The notes under the pieces: generated by a model
What the model was told of the DNA's origin: nothing
The model's database searches: none
Seen by the model: the letters and a program-made list of their open reading frames with translations, nothing else
Part shown: one piece after another, positions 1-6,775 of the stretch
Numbering within the stretch: the stretch's first letter is position 1
Layout of the letters: each line of letters starts with the position of its first letter
Origin: CBDDRG01 sp051306415
Lineage (GTDB): Bacteria; Pseudomonadota; Gammaproteobacteria; Pseudomonadales; Porticoccaceae
Length of the DNA stretch: 13,206 nucleotides
Assembly: GCA_051306415.1 (NCBI GenBank)
Contig: JBPPNE010000243.1
Location: 1-13,206 of the forward strand
Reading direction: 5' to 3'
Position numbers and translations under genes: made by a program

Positions 1-21
1 CCCAGCGCGGAACCCGGAGTC

Positions 22-936
22 ATGAGCTGGCTGCAATTGCACCTGGCGATACCCCGCGACCGCGCCCCGATGGTCGAAGATGTGCTGCTCGCCGCCGGCG
101 CGCTGTCGGTGACGTTGGCGGATAATGCGGATCATCCAATTCTCGAGCCCGGTGTCGGCGAAACGCCACTGTGGGATGACGTGCTCGCCACCGGCCTGTT
201 CAGCGCCAACACCGACACTGGCGAGGCGCTCGCGCTGCTCGCCGCGCGCTACCCCGGCCAACTGCCGGACTGCCGCTGGGAAGTGCTGGCGGATCAGGAC
301 TGGGAGCGCAGCTGGATGGCGCACTTCGAGCCGATCCGCTGCGGCCAACGGCTGTGGGTCTGCCCGAGCTGGTGCGAACCGCCCGACCCCGGCGCGATCA
401 ACCTGATCCTCGATCCCGGCCTCGCCTTTGGCTCCGGCACCCACCCCACCACCTTCCTCTGCCTGCAGTGGCTGGACCGAGAACCCTTAGCTGGCAAAAC
501 GTTGATCGACTACGGCTGCGGCTCCGGCATTCTCGGCATCGCCGCGCTGCTGCTCGGCGCTGCGCGGGTCATCGCGGTGGACAACGACCCCCAGTCGCTG
601 ATCGCCACCCGCGATAACGCCCGCCGCAACCACATCCGCGACGAGCAGCTGACGGTCTGCCTGCCACAGAATCTGCCGCCAACGACCGCGGATGTGCTCG
701 TCGCCAATATTCTCGCGACACCGCTGATCGAGCTCGCGCCGAGCTTCGGCAGCTTGCTCCCGACTGGGGGGAGATTGTGCCTGTCCGGCATTGTCGCCAG
801 CCAGAGCGACGCTGTCGTCGGCGCGTACCACCAGTTCGATTTCGATCCGGTCCAGGCGGACGACATCTGGGTGCGCCTGGCGGCGGTGAAACGGGCACCC
901 GCACCCACGTCTCCTCGCAGCACGTCCACCCGTTGA
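22..936 (+). CDS. prmA: Ribosomal protein L11 methyltransferase PrmA
   Basis: PrmA is a cytoplasmic S-adenosylmethionine-dependent enzyme that methylates ribosomal protein L11. The 304-residue product has the two-part family layout. An N-terminal L11-binding domain includes the conserved DWERSW stretch (about residues 93-98). A Rossmann-like methyltransferase domain follows, with FGSGTHPTT (136-144), SAM-binding motif I DYGCGSG (163-169), the acidic motif VDND (186-189) and VANILATPL (227-235). It is slightly longer than the roughly 293-residue E. coli enzyme because of a Pro/Ser/Thr-rich C-terminal tail. The start follows GGAG at 16-19 with only 2 nt of spacing. An upstream frame would end PARNPES at the TGA at 23-25, giving an ATGA overlap; this could be the tail of an upstream gene such as accC, but too little is visible to call it. 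The family assignment is firm. Confidence 0.96.
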   Translation: MSWLQLHLAIPRDRAPMVEDVLLAAGALSVTLADNADHPILEPGVGETPLWDDVLATGLFSANTDTGEALALLAARYPGQLPDCRWEVLADQDWERSWMAHFEPIRCGQRLWVCPSWCEPPDPGAINLILDPGLAFGSGTHPTTFLCLQWLDREPLAGKTLIDYGCGSGILGIAALLLGAARVIAVDNDPQSLIATRDNARRNHIRDEQLTVCLPQNLPPTTADVLVANILATPLIELAPSFGSLLPTGGRLCLSGIVASQSDAVVGAYHQFDFDPVQADDIWVRLAAVKRAPAPTSPRSTSTR

Positions 937-998
937 CAGCGGTAGCCTGGCTCGGCGCCCCCGTAGCCGGAATGCCGCCATTTCCCAACGATTTTCGC

Positions 999-1027
999 TT
1001 GAACTGCCCTCCCTCAGTTGCCATCAT
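999..1027 (+). promoter_or_regulatory. Candidate sigma70-type promoter before the DUF3426 gene
   Basis: TTGAAC (999-1004) and CATCAT (1022-1027) are separated by 17 bp and each matches 4 of 6 consensus bases. They lie in the 118-bp gap between prmA and the next gene, about 28 bp before its start codon. This is a visual match only and weak sites like this occur by chance. Confidence 0.25.
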
Positions 1028-1054
1028 CGCTCCCCCACCAAAACAGACGCCACG

Positions 1055-1855
1055 ATGAGCGAACTGGTCACCCGTTGCCCCTGCTGTCAGGCGACATTCC
1101 GGGCTACCCAGGAGCAGCTTGAGGCCGCCACCGGGCGCGTTCGATGCGGCGCCTGCCTAGTGGTTTTTGACGCCCATGAACACCAACTGCTGGCAACGAG
1201 TCCATTGACGACGACTGCGCTGCCACCGGAGCCGGCCCGCATGAGTCCTGGCGCCGATTCCGCTCCCAGCCAACGAATCGCAGCGCCGCCTTCGGCTCTC
1301 GCCGCTGGGGCGCCCGGGTTGCGGCGCGCGCGGTCTAGGCTTCACGACGTCCTCAATGCGCCGGCGGCCACTCCCGCACCCCGCGGCGGCCTTGCTCGCG
1401 CAGCCGCCGTGGTGACGGCAACAGTGCTCGGCATCGTCATCCAGTACATCTACTTCCATGTCGATTTATTGGCGCGACAATTCGCCTATCGTCCCGCGCT
1501 GGAGCAGTTTTGCGCGCTGCTACCCTGCACGGTGCCGCCGTTACGGGATCTCTCCCGCATCCGCGCGCAGAACCTACTGGTGCGGACCCATCCGACCGTC
1601 GCCAACGCCCTCCAGCTGGATGCGCTGCTGGTCAACGAGGCACCCTTCGCTCAGCCATTCCCGCGGCTGCTGCTGATGTTTCAGGACTTGCAAGGCGCGG
1701 TGGTAGCACGGCGGCACTACACCCCAGCCGAATATCAGGGCGGCGAGCTGGCCGGTGCCACCACCATGCCCGCTCAGCGCTCAGTGCGCCTCAGGCTGGA
1801 ATTTCTCGACCCCGGTGAGAGCGCCGTATCCTATAGTCTGGATCCGCTCGATTAA
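1055..1855 (+). CDS. Zinc-ribbon, single-membrane-span DUF3426 protein
   Basis: This 266-residue protein of unknown function has the layout of the MJ0042-type zinc finger plus DUF3426 family. Near the N terminus are two CxxC knuckles (C8-C11 and C31-C34) that should bind one zinc. An Ala/Pro/Ser-rich linker follows (about 45-112), then one hydrophobic segment (about 113-134) and a C-terminal DUF3426 domain (about 142-266) with the typical LLVNEAPFAQPFPRL and LEFLDP stretches. The topology suggests a cytoplasmic zinc finger tethered to the inner membrane with the larger domain outside it. The gene commonly sits between prmA and dusB in non-enteric Gammaproteobacteria, as here. No clear Shine-Dalgarno sequence precedes the ATG. 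The family call is secure; its job is not known to me. Confidence 0.88.
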   Translation: MSELVTRCPCCQATFRATQEQLEAATGRVRCGACLVVFDAHEHQLLATSPLTTTALPPEPARMSPGADSAPSQRIAAPPSALAAGAPGLRRARSRLHDVLNAPAATPAPRGGLARAAAVVTATVLGIVIQYIYFHVDLLARQFAYRPALEQFCALLPCTVPPLRDLSRIRAQNLLVRTHPTVANALQLDALLVNEAPFAQPFPRLLLMFQDLQGAVVARRHYTPAEYQGGELAGATTMPAQRSVRLRLEFLDPGESAVSYSLDPLD

Positions 1856-1868
1856 CGCATAGCGCGCC

Positions 1869-1897
1869 TTCCGCTGCCCAGCGAGTGCGGGTATCAT
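1869..1897 (+). promoter_or_regulatory. Candidate promoter for the dusB-fis unit
   Basis: TATCAT (1892-1897) is a 5 of 6 match to a -10 box; the -35 region TTCCGC (1869-1874, 17-bp spacer) is poor. The -10 box overlaps the first in-frame ATG (1896) of the dusB frame. If it is used, transcription would start after that ATG but before the TTG at 1938, supporting TTG as the start codon. Confidence 0.3.
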
Positions 1898-1928
1898 GGC
1901 TCCCCTTTTCTGCCAGTCGCCCGCGAGC

Positions 1929-1933
1929 GGAGG
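1929..1933 (+). promoter_or_regulatory. Shine-Dalgarno sequence that decides the dusB start
   Basis: GGAGG at 1929-1933 lies 4 nt before the TTG at 1938, whereas the upstream ATG at 1896 has no comparable ribosome binding site. Starting at TTG gives the N terminus IQIGSFTIPQ, which matches the usual DusB beginning. Confidence 0.6.
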
Positions 1934-1937
1934 TCCA

Positions 1938-3008
1938 TTGATCCAGATCGGATCCTTCACTATCCCGCAGGCGGCGGTGCTGGCGCCGATGGCAGGCGTC
2001 ACCGATCTGCCCTTTCGCCGCCTCTGCAAACAGCTCGGAGCGGGACTCGGCGCGGGTGAAATGGTGACCGCTGAAGCCCGTTTGTGGCACACCGCCAAAT
2101 CGCGGCGGCGGCTGCCAGACCTCAGTGAAGCCGAGCCCCGCATCACCCAGATTGCTGGCGCTGAGCCGACGCAACTCGCCCAGGCGGCACGGCAAAGCGT
2201 GGCCTTGGGCGCGCAGATCATCGATATCAACATGGGTTGTCCCGCCAAAAAAGTCTGCCAGCGCGCCGCCGGCTCGGCACTGCTGGCCGATGAGCCGCTG
2301 GTCGCCCGCATCCTCGCCGCCGTGGTCAAGGCGGTCAATGTCCCGGTCACGCTGAAGATCCGTACCGGCGCCCATCCGCAGCAGCGCAACGGCCCAACTA
2401 TCGCCCGTATCGCCGAAGATGCCGGCGTGCAGGCACTGGCCATACACGGCCGCACCCGCGCCTGCCGGTTTCTCGGCAGCGCCGAGTACGACACCATCGC
2501 CACCATCGTCGAGCGGGTCGCTATCCCAGTATTTGCCAATGGCGACATCAGCTCGCCGGAGATGGCCCGGCGCGTGCTCGATCAGACTAGCGCCGCCGGG
2601 GTCATGATCGGCCGGGGTGCACAGGGCCAACCCTGGCTATTTCGTGAAATCAATCATTTTCTGGCGACGGGGCAGCGGCTGGCGGAGCCATCCCACAGTG
2701 AAACGCTGGCCATTATCCGCGACCATTTGGCAGCCTTGCACCGCTACTATGGTGATGGCGATAGAGATGGCACTAACCCGGCAGGCATTGGCTTCGCTCG
2801 CAAGCACATGGCCTGGTACCTCAATCGTTTGGGCGTCGACGTCGAACAGCGGCGGCTGTTCAATACGTTGATCTGCCCCCATGCCCAGAGTGACTTTATC
2901 GAAGCACTAGTTGCCGGTGCGGCTGTGCCCACACTGGCCCAAGACTTTTCGTTTAACCACAATAACCCTTCGTTTGACCAGAATAATAAGCAGGAACAAG
3001 CCGCATGA
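1938..3008 (+). CDS. dusB: tRNA-dihydrouridine synthase B (TTG start)
   Basis: DusB is an FMN enzyme that uses NADPH to reduce a uridine in the tRNA D-loop. The 356-residue product shows APMAGVTDLPFR (16-27) at the FMN site and INMGCPAKKV (97-106) with the catalytic Cys at 101. It also has TLKIRTG (138-144), IHGRTRAC (169-176), NGDI (201-204) and MIGRGAQGQPW (223-233). I chose the TTG at 1938 over the ATG at 1896: GGAGG sits just upstream, and the catalytic Cys then falls near position 100, as in E. coli DusB. The ATG would add 14 unrelated residues. The C-terminal tail, rich in Asn and Gln, is longer than in E. coli (about 321 residues) and AT-rich at the DNA level. The stop overlaps the fis start by 4 bp, so the two are probably translationally coupled. 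Confidence 0.95.
   Translation: MIQIGSFTIPQAAVLAPMAGVTDLPFRRLCKQLGAGLGAGEMVTAEARLWHTAKSRRRLPDLSEAEPRITQIAGAEPTQLAQAARQSVALGAQIIDINMGCPAKKVCQRAAGSALLADEPLVARILAAVVKAVNVPVTLKIRTGAHPQQRNGPTIARIAEDAGVQALAIHGRTRACRFLGSAEYDTIATIVERVAIPVFANGDISSPEMARRVLDQTSAAGVMIGRGAQGQPWLFREINHFLATGQRLAEPSHSETLAIIRDHLAALHRYYGDGDRDGTNPAGIGFARKHMAWYLNRLGVDVEQRRLFNTLICPHAQSDFIEALVAGAAVPTLAQDFSFNHNNPSFDQNNKQEQAA
2948..2989 (+). repeat. AT-rich imperfect 21-bp tandem duplication at the dusB 3' end
   Basis: Two adjacent 21-bp units (2948-2968 and 2969-2989) share 16 of 21 bases, each beginning TTCGTTT and including ACCA and AATAA. They encode the repeated FSFNHNNP / SFDQNN part of the DusB tail. They end just before AGGA (2992-2995), the likely fis ribosome binding site. 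The stretch is far more AT-rich than the surrounding coding sequence. Confidence 0.6.
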
Positions 3009-3304
3009 CTTCCAGTCCAGCGCCACCCCAAAACACGCTTCCCACCGAAGTCGCCGATACCGCGCCAATCCATCCACACCCCGCCCTGCGTCAGTGCGTC
3101 GAGGCGTCTCTGGAACAGTATTTCGCGCTCCTTGACGGTCAGCCCACCGCGAATCTCTATCAACTCGTGCTCCAGGAGATCGAGGTTCCCCTGCTGACTA
3201 CGGCCATGCACCACGCCGGCAATAACCAGAGCAAGGCGGCGCAGATGCTCGGCCTCAGCCGTGGCACCCTGCGAAAGAAGCTCAAGCAATACGCTTTGCT
3301 GTAA
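3005..3304 (+). CDS. fis: Nucleoid-associated DNA-binding protein Fis
   Basis: Fis is a homodimeric DNA-bending protein that organises the nucleoid and controls growth-related genes, rRNA operons and recombination. The 99-residue product has the length of E. coli Fis (98). A variable N terminus (1-25) is followed by the dimerisation helices, including LYQLVLQEIEVPLL (51-64). The C-terminal helix-turn-helix (about 74-95) contains NQSKAAQMLGLSRGTLRKKL, with the RGTLRKK recognition helix nearly identical to E. coli. The ATG overlaps the dusB stop (ATGA), and the ribosome binding site AGGA (2992-2995) lies inside dusB. Pairing with dusB is the standard gammaproteobacterial arrangement. The assignment is very secure. 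Confidence 0.97.
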   Translation: MTSSPAPPQNTLPTEVADTAPIHPHPALRQCVEASLEQYFALLDGQPTANLYQLVLQEIEVPLLTTAMHHAGNNQSKAAQMLGLSRGTLRKKLKQYALL

Positions 3305-3321
3305 CTCTTCCGAGGCACTCT

Positions 3322-4896
3322 ATGACCAGCGGTAATGTCCCCATCCGGCGCGCTCTGATCAGCGTCTCCGACAAAACTGGCGCCGTCGACTTCGCCCGCG
3401 CGCTGGCAGCCATGGGCGTGGAAATCCTATCCACTGGGGGAACCTTCCGCCTGTTTACTGATAGTGGCGTAGCGGCCATCGAAGTGGCCGACTACACTGG
3501 CTTTGCGGAGATGATGGATGGCCGGGTGAAAACCCTGCACCCGAAAATTCACGGTGGCATTCTCGGTCGCCGCGGCATCGATGACGCCATCATGGCCACG
3601 CACGGCATTCCGCCCATCGACCTCGTGGCCGTCAACCTCTACCCCTTCGAGGCCACCGTCGCCGTGCCGGGCTGCGACCTCGCCACCGCCATCGAGAACA
3701 TCGACATCGGCGGCCCCACGCTGATCCGCGCTGCCGCCAAGAATCACCGCGATGTCACGGTGCTGGTCGATGCTGGCGACTACGGCCCGGTGCTCGCCGA
3801 ATTGCGTGACAATGGCGGTGCGCTGTTGCTACCGACCCGCTTTGACCTCGCGGTCAAAGCCTACGAGCACACGGCGGCCTATGACGGCGCCATCGCCAAT
3901 TATCTGGGCATCCGCTTGAGCCGCGATGTCGAGGTCTTCCCACGCACCTGGAACCGCCAACTAGTGAAATCGCAAGTGCTGCGCTATGGCGAGAACCCTC
4001 ACCAGCGCGCCGCATTTTACGTCGACAAAACACCCCCCGAGGCCGGTATTGCCACGGTGGTTCAGCATCAGGGCAAAGAGCTGTCCTACAACAACATCGC
4101 CGATGCCGACACCGCCCTCGAGTGCGTCAAGCAGTTCGACCAGCCCGCCTGCGTCATCGTCAAACACGCCAACCCCTGCGGTATCGCGGTCGCCGCCAGT
4201 CTCGCGGCAGCCTACGATCTGGCCTTTGCGACCGATCCTGAATCCGCCTTCGGCGGCATCATTGCGGTCAACCGGGAGCTGGACGCGGACACCGCGCGGG
4301 TCATCGTCGATCGCCAGTTTGTAGAGGTCATCATTGCCCCCAGCGTGACGCCGGCGGCCCTCGCGGCGACCGCGAGCAAACCGAACGTGCGCGTGCTCAG
4401 CTGTGGCCAATGGGGCCAGCACCGGCCCGCCGACTGGTACTACCAGCGCGTCAGCGGCGGTCTGCTGGTGCAGGACCGCGACAACGGCATGATCACTGCC
4501 GCGGAGCTGCGGGTGGTGACTGAACGGGCGCCGAGCGCGGCGGAAATAGCCGATCTGCTGTTTGCCTGGCGGGTTGCCAAGTTTGTCAAATCCAACGCCA
4601 TCGTCTATGCCCGCAGCCAGCGCACCATTGGCATCGGCGCCGGCCAGATGAGCCGGGTCAACTCCGCGCGCATCGCAGTCATCAAGGCTGAGCAGGCGGG
4701 GCTAAGCGTGCAGGGCTCGGTGATGGCGTCGGATGCGTTCTTTCCCTTCCGCGACGGCATCGACAACGCCGCCCGCGCCGGCATCGCCGCCGTAATCCAG
4801 CCGGGCGGTTCGATCCGCGATGACGAGGTCATCGCCGCCGCCAACGAGGCAAGCATGGCCATGGTGTTCACCGGCATGCGGCACTTTCGTCACTAG
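3322..4896 (+). CDS. purH: Bifunctional AICAR formyltransferase / IMP cyclohydrolase PurH
   Basis: PurH carries out the last two steps of purine synthesis: AICAR plus 10-formyl-THF gives FAICAR, which is then cyclised to IMP. The 524-residue product has the full two-domain layout. The N-terminal cyclohydrolase domain shows SVSDKTG (14-20), STGGT (37-41), MMDGRVKTLHPKIHGG (64-79), LVAVNLYPF (101-109) and IENIDIGGP (124-132). The C-terminal transformylase domain shows RYGENPHQ (221-228), GKELSYNNIADAD (251-263), the catalytic Lys-His pair K281-H282 in IVKHANPCG, ESAFGG (307-312) and QPGGSIRDDEVI near the end. GAGG (3312-3315) sits 6 nt before the ATG. It is 17 bp from fis, so the two are probably co-transcribed. 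The gene is intact. No purD follows in this window. Confidence 0.97.
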   Translation: MTSGNVPIRRALISVSDKTGAVDFARALAAMGVEILSTGGTFRLFTDSGVAAIEVADYTGFAEMMDGRVKTLHPKIHGGILGRRGIDDAIMATHGIPPIDLVAVNLYPFEATVAVPGCDLATAIENIDIGGPTLIRAAAKNHRDVTVLVDAGDYGPVLAELRDNGGALLLPTRFDLAVKAYEHTAAYDGAIANYLGIRLSRDVEVFPRTWNRQLVKSQVLRYGENPHQRAAFYVDKTPPEAGIATVVQHQGKELSYNNIADADTALECVKQFDQPACVIVKHANPCGIAVAASLAAAYDLAFATDPESAFGGIIAVNRELDADTARVIVDRQFVEVIIAPSVTPAALAATASKPNVRVLSCGQWGQHRPADWYYQRVSGGLLVQDRDNGMITAAELRVVTERAPSAAEIADLLFAWRVAKFVKSNAIVYARSQRTIGIGAGQMSRVNSARIAVIKAEQAGLSVQGSVMASDAFFPFRDGIDNAARAGIAAVIQPGGSIRDDEVIAAANEASMAMVFTGMRHFRH

Positions 4897-4917
4897 AAGC
4901 AGCGTCACTAGAAGCAG
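4888..4917 (+). repeat. 15-bp tandem duplication across the purH stop codon
   Basis: Two perfect 15-bp copies, CGTCACTAGAAGCAG, lie head to tail at 4888-4902 and 4903-4917. The first contains the purH TAG stop (4894-4896), and the start of a third copy (CGTC) follows. The second copy is noncoding and looks like a slippage duplication. Confidence 0.9.
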
Positions 4918-4958
4918 CGTCGCTGGCGTGTCGCTGGCCGAACGGCATGCCAGCGACG
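4918..4958. terminator. Hairpin between convergent purH and DUF1653 genes (possible terminator)
   Basis: GCCAGCGAC (4949-4957) is the reverse complement of GTCGCTGGC, which occurs twice just upstream (4919-4927 and 4930-4938). The RNA can therefore form either of two 9-bp GC-rich stems using the same right arm. There is no T-run on either strand, so this is at best an unconventional terminator, though the site between convergent genes fits one. Confidence 0.4.
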
Positions 4959-4977
4959 TCGAAACCGATCGCACCGC

Positions 4978-5256
4978 TCAGGTTTGGCGGTCGCGACGGC
5001 GACGATTGTACCGGGGCGGCGGCGCGTTCGAGCCCTCGACCCAGGTAAACCGGGACACGCTGACGCCGTCGAACTCAACCACTTCGGTAAACATCGCCAG
5101 CGGCCGCAGCCAGACCTCCTGCGCACCGTAGAGTGCGCGGTAGACGACGTGCTCCTCCTGGGTTTCGCTATGCCGGGCCAGATGCAGCACTTCATAGAGC
5201 TCGCCCTTGAAGTGGCGATAAATACCCGACTTGATCGCCGCACTCGATGCTTCCAT
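4978..5256 (-). CDS. DUF1653 family small protein
   Basis: The 92-residue product belongs to the DUF1653 family, small cytoplasmic proteins of unknown function. It shows the usual core GIYRHFKGELYEVLHLARHSE (a family-typical start), then the VVYRALYG and LWVRP-like (VWLRPLAMF) segments. The tail SNAPPPRYNRRRRDRQT is proline- and arginine-rich, basic and probably disordered. On its strand, AGGGGGGACA precedes the ATG and may serve as ribosome binding site at short spacing. It is transcribed towards purH and divergently from the acyl-CoA dehydrogenase gene. The family call rests on recalled sequence pattern; no function can be given. Confidence 0.85.
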   Translation of the reverse strand: MEASSAAIKSGIYRHFKGELYEVLHLARHSETQEEHVVYRALYGAQEVWLRPLAMFTEVVEFDGVSVSRFTWVEGSNAPPPRYNRRRRDRQT

Positions 5257-5310
5257 TGTCCCCCCTGACCTCGTCCAATCGGTGACAGGTTACCCCATTC
5301 GCCACGGTTG

Positions 5311-5319
5311 AGCATACCA
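5311..5319 (-). promoter_or_regulatory. Candidate extended -10 promoter for the DUF1653 gene
   Basis: On the - strand the sequence reads TGGTATGCT, an extended -10 element (TGn before TATGCT). It is preceded by the T-rich TATTTT, and no good -35 box was seen at standard spacing. It would start RNA about 48 nt before the ATG at 5256. Confidence 0.35.
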
Positions 5320-5350
5320 AAATACGGGGCGGGCAACCGCTGCGAACCAG

Positions 5351-5379
5351 TTCAATTGATCACCGCGCACCTGTATCCT
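5351..5379 (+). promoter_or_regulatory. Weak candidate promoter for the acyl-CoA dehydrogenase gene
   Basis: TTCAAT (5351-5356) and TATCCT (5374-5379) are 17 bp apart, matching 3 and 4 of 6 consensus bases. They lie 33 bp before the start codon in the divergent intergenic region. Support is visual and weak. Confidence 0.25.
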
Positions 5380-5412
5380 TGGGCACCCAATAACAGCGAC
5401 CACAGGTGACCC

Positions 5413-6576
5413 ATGGATTTCAACTTCTCCGCCGAACACCAGATGCTCCTCGACACCGCGGACAAGATCGCCGCCGATTTCCCGCGTTCGTACTATGTCG
5501 AGTGCGCAAAATCAAAGACCTTTCCGCAAGGTCAGTGGGACGCCCTCGCCACCGCCGGGATTCTCGGCATCAACATCCCCGAGGAGTTCGGCGGTGCTGG
5601 CCTGGGCATGCTCGAACTGGTGCTGATGCAGGAGCAGTTGGCAGGCCACGGTGTCGCACCCCTGTTCTTTGTCGTCAACCAGGGCATCGCGGTACCCAGC
5701 ATCCTCCGCCACGGCAGCGAGGAGCAAAAGCAGCGCTGGCTGCCCGCCATCGCGTCAGGAGAAAAGCGCTGCTGCTTTGCCATTACCGAACCCAACGCCG
5801 GCACCAATACCTTCAAGATCCAGACCGTGGGCCGCGAAGACGGCGATCACTTCGTCCTCAATGGCAGCAAGCTGTTTATCAGCGGCATCGCCGACGCCCA
5901 CCAAGTGCTGGTGGTAGCGCGGACCGACAGCGGCGGCGCCGGGCAGCGCGCGGAACTGACGCTGTTCGTGGTGGACACCAACACGCCGGGGCTGACCTGG
6001 GACCCTATGGACACCTTGTTGCTGAATCCGGAAGGTCAGTTTTTCGTCTACTTCGACAACGTCAGGGTGCCGCGGGAGAACATCCTCGGCAAAGTCGGTC
6101 GCGGTACCGACGTGCTCTTCGACGCGCTGAATCCGGAGCGCATGGTAGTCGCTGCCGGCGCCATCGGCGGCGGTCGCCACGTCCTCAAGCGCGGTGTCGA
6201 ATACGCCAATGAGCGCACCATCTTCAAGGGCCCGATCGGTGCCTACCAGGGTTTACAACACCCGATGGCGGAGGCCCGCGCGCTCCTCGAATCCGCCTCC
6301 CTGCTAGTGCAGAAGGCCGCCTGGTTGCAAGACACCGGCGCTCATCCCAAGGTCGTCGGCGATATCGCCAACATGGGCAAGCTGGTCGGCACCGACGCCG
6401 CCTTCAAGGCCGCCGATGCGGCGATCCAATGTTTCGGTGGCTACGGTTTCTGCGACAGCTACGACATGGTGAGTCATTTCATCGCCGCCCGGCTCGGCAA
6501 GGTGGCGCCGATCAACCGCGAGATGACCCTGAACTACATCGGCGAGTACATTCTCGGCTTGCCGAAGTCCTATTGA
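5413..6576 (+). CDS. Acyl-CoA dehydrogenase family flavoprotein
   Basis: The 387-residue product has the length and order of acyl-CoA dehydrogenases. These FAD enzymes oxidise acyl-CoA thioesters to enoyl-CoA and pass electrons to electron-transfer flavoprotein. The N-terminal helical domain (about 1-120) includes GILGINIPEEFGGAG (49-63). The middle beta domain has CFAITEPNAGTNTF (121-134) at the FAD/substrate site, and the C-terminal helical domain runs from about 232. In medium-chain enzymes the catalytic Glu lies in a C-terminal YEGT motif. Here that region reads KVAPINREM (363-371) and has no such Glu. Instead E242 in NPERMVVAAG falls where isovaleryl- and long-chain-type enzymes carry their base. 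The RBS is probably AGGTGA (5404-5409). No other beta-oxidation or ETF gene adjoins it, so the substrate is unknown. The family is secure. Confidence 0.93.
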   Translation: MDFNFSAEHQMLLDTADKIAADFPRSYYVECAKSKTFPQGQWDALATAGILGINIPEEFGGAGLGMLELVLMQEQLAGHGVAPLFFVVNQGIAVPSILRHGSEEQKQRWLPAIASGEKRCCFAITEPNAGTNTFKIQTVGREDGDHFVLNGSKLFISGIADAHQVLVVARTDSGGAGQRAELTLFVVDTNTPGLTWDPMDTLLLNPEGQFFVYFDNVRVPRENILGKVGRGTDVLFDALNPERMVVAAGAIGGGRHVLKRGVEYANERTIFKGPIGAYQGLQHPMAEARALLESASLLVQKAAWLQDTGAHPKVVGDIANMGKLVGTDAAFKAADAAIQCFGGYGFCDSYDMVSHFIAARLGKVAPINREMTLNYIGEYILGLPKSY

Positions 6577-6647
6577 GGTCCGAGGCACCGAAACCCCCGG
6601 AGTAATGCCCGGCAGCCTGGCGGACATTGCGGGCTGCTGAAAAACTG

Positions 6648-6672
6648 GCTGAAGCCGTCGCGCACGGATAGG
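6648..6672 (+). repeat. 25-bp dispersed repeat, copy A
   Basis: The 25 bases begin GCTGAAGCCG and end CACGGATAGG. They match the reverse complement of 11592-11616 at 23 of 25 positions; both differences are C/T transitions. The copy lies 72 bp after the dehydrogenase stop codon and forms the left part of the hairpin at 6652-6691. Confidence 0.8.
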
Positions 6673-6691
6673 TGCCGCGTGTCCGGCTTTT
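6652..6691 (+). terminator. Hairpin terminator downstream of the acyl-CoA dehydrogenase gene
   Basis: An outer stem pairs AAGCCG (6652-6657) with CGGCTT (6684-6689). Inside it CGCGCAC (6659-6665) pairs with GTG-C-CGCG (6672-6679) with one bulged C. The T-run TTTT (6688-6691) closes the + strand end. On the - strand the stem is followed a little later by TTTTT (complement of 6640-6644), so it could also serve hyuB. Confidence 0.5.
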
Positions 6692-6775
6692 CCACAGTAC
6701 GGCAGTCTTAAGTCCGACAGGCCCTAGCCTAGAATTCGCCGATCAATTAGCCCTCGATGAGGTGCGGCCCCGCCG

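Larger units (their letters stand above)
6631..6724. other. Intergenic segment resembling an insertion-sequence end remnant
   Basis: Between the convergent dehydrogenase and hyuB genes, the segment opens with GGGCTGCTGAAAAACTGG (6631-6648), the style of terminal repeat seen on many insertion sequences. It closes with AAGTCCGACAGGCCC (6710-6724), whose reverse complement begins GGGCCTGTCGGA. The two ends are only loosely complementary and no transposase is present. It may be a decayed end or a very short nonautonomous element; the evidence is slight. Confidence 0.25.

Noticed and set aside
938..985. Terminator after prmA (imperfect GGCT/AGCC stem near 949-971).
   Set aside because: The stem is short with a wobble pair, the loop is long and no T-run follows.
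1896..1937. ATG at 1896 as the dusB start.
   Set aside because: It lacks a ribosome binding site, overlaps a -10-like box, and adds 14 residues absent from the family. TTG at 1938 has GGAGG 4 nt upstream.
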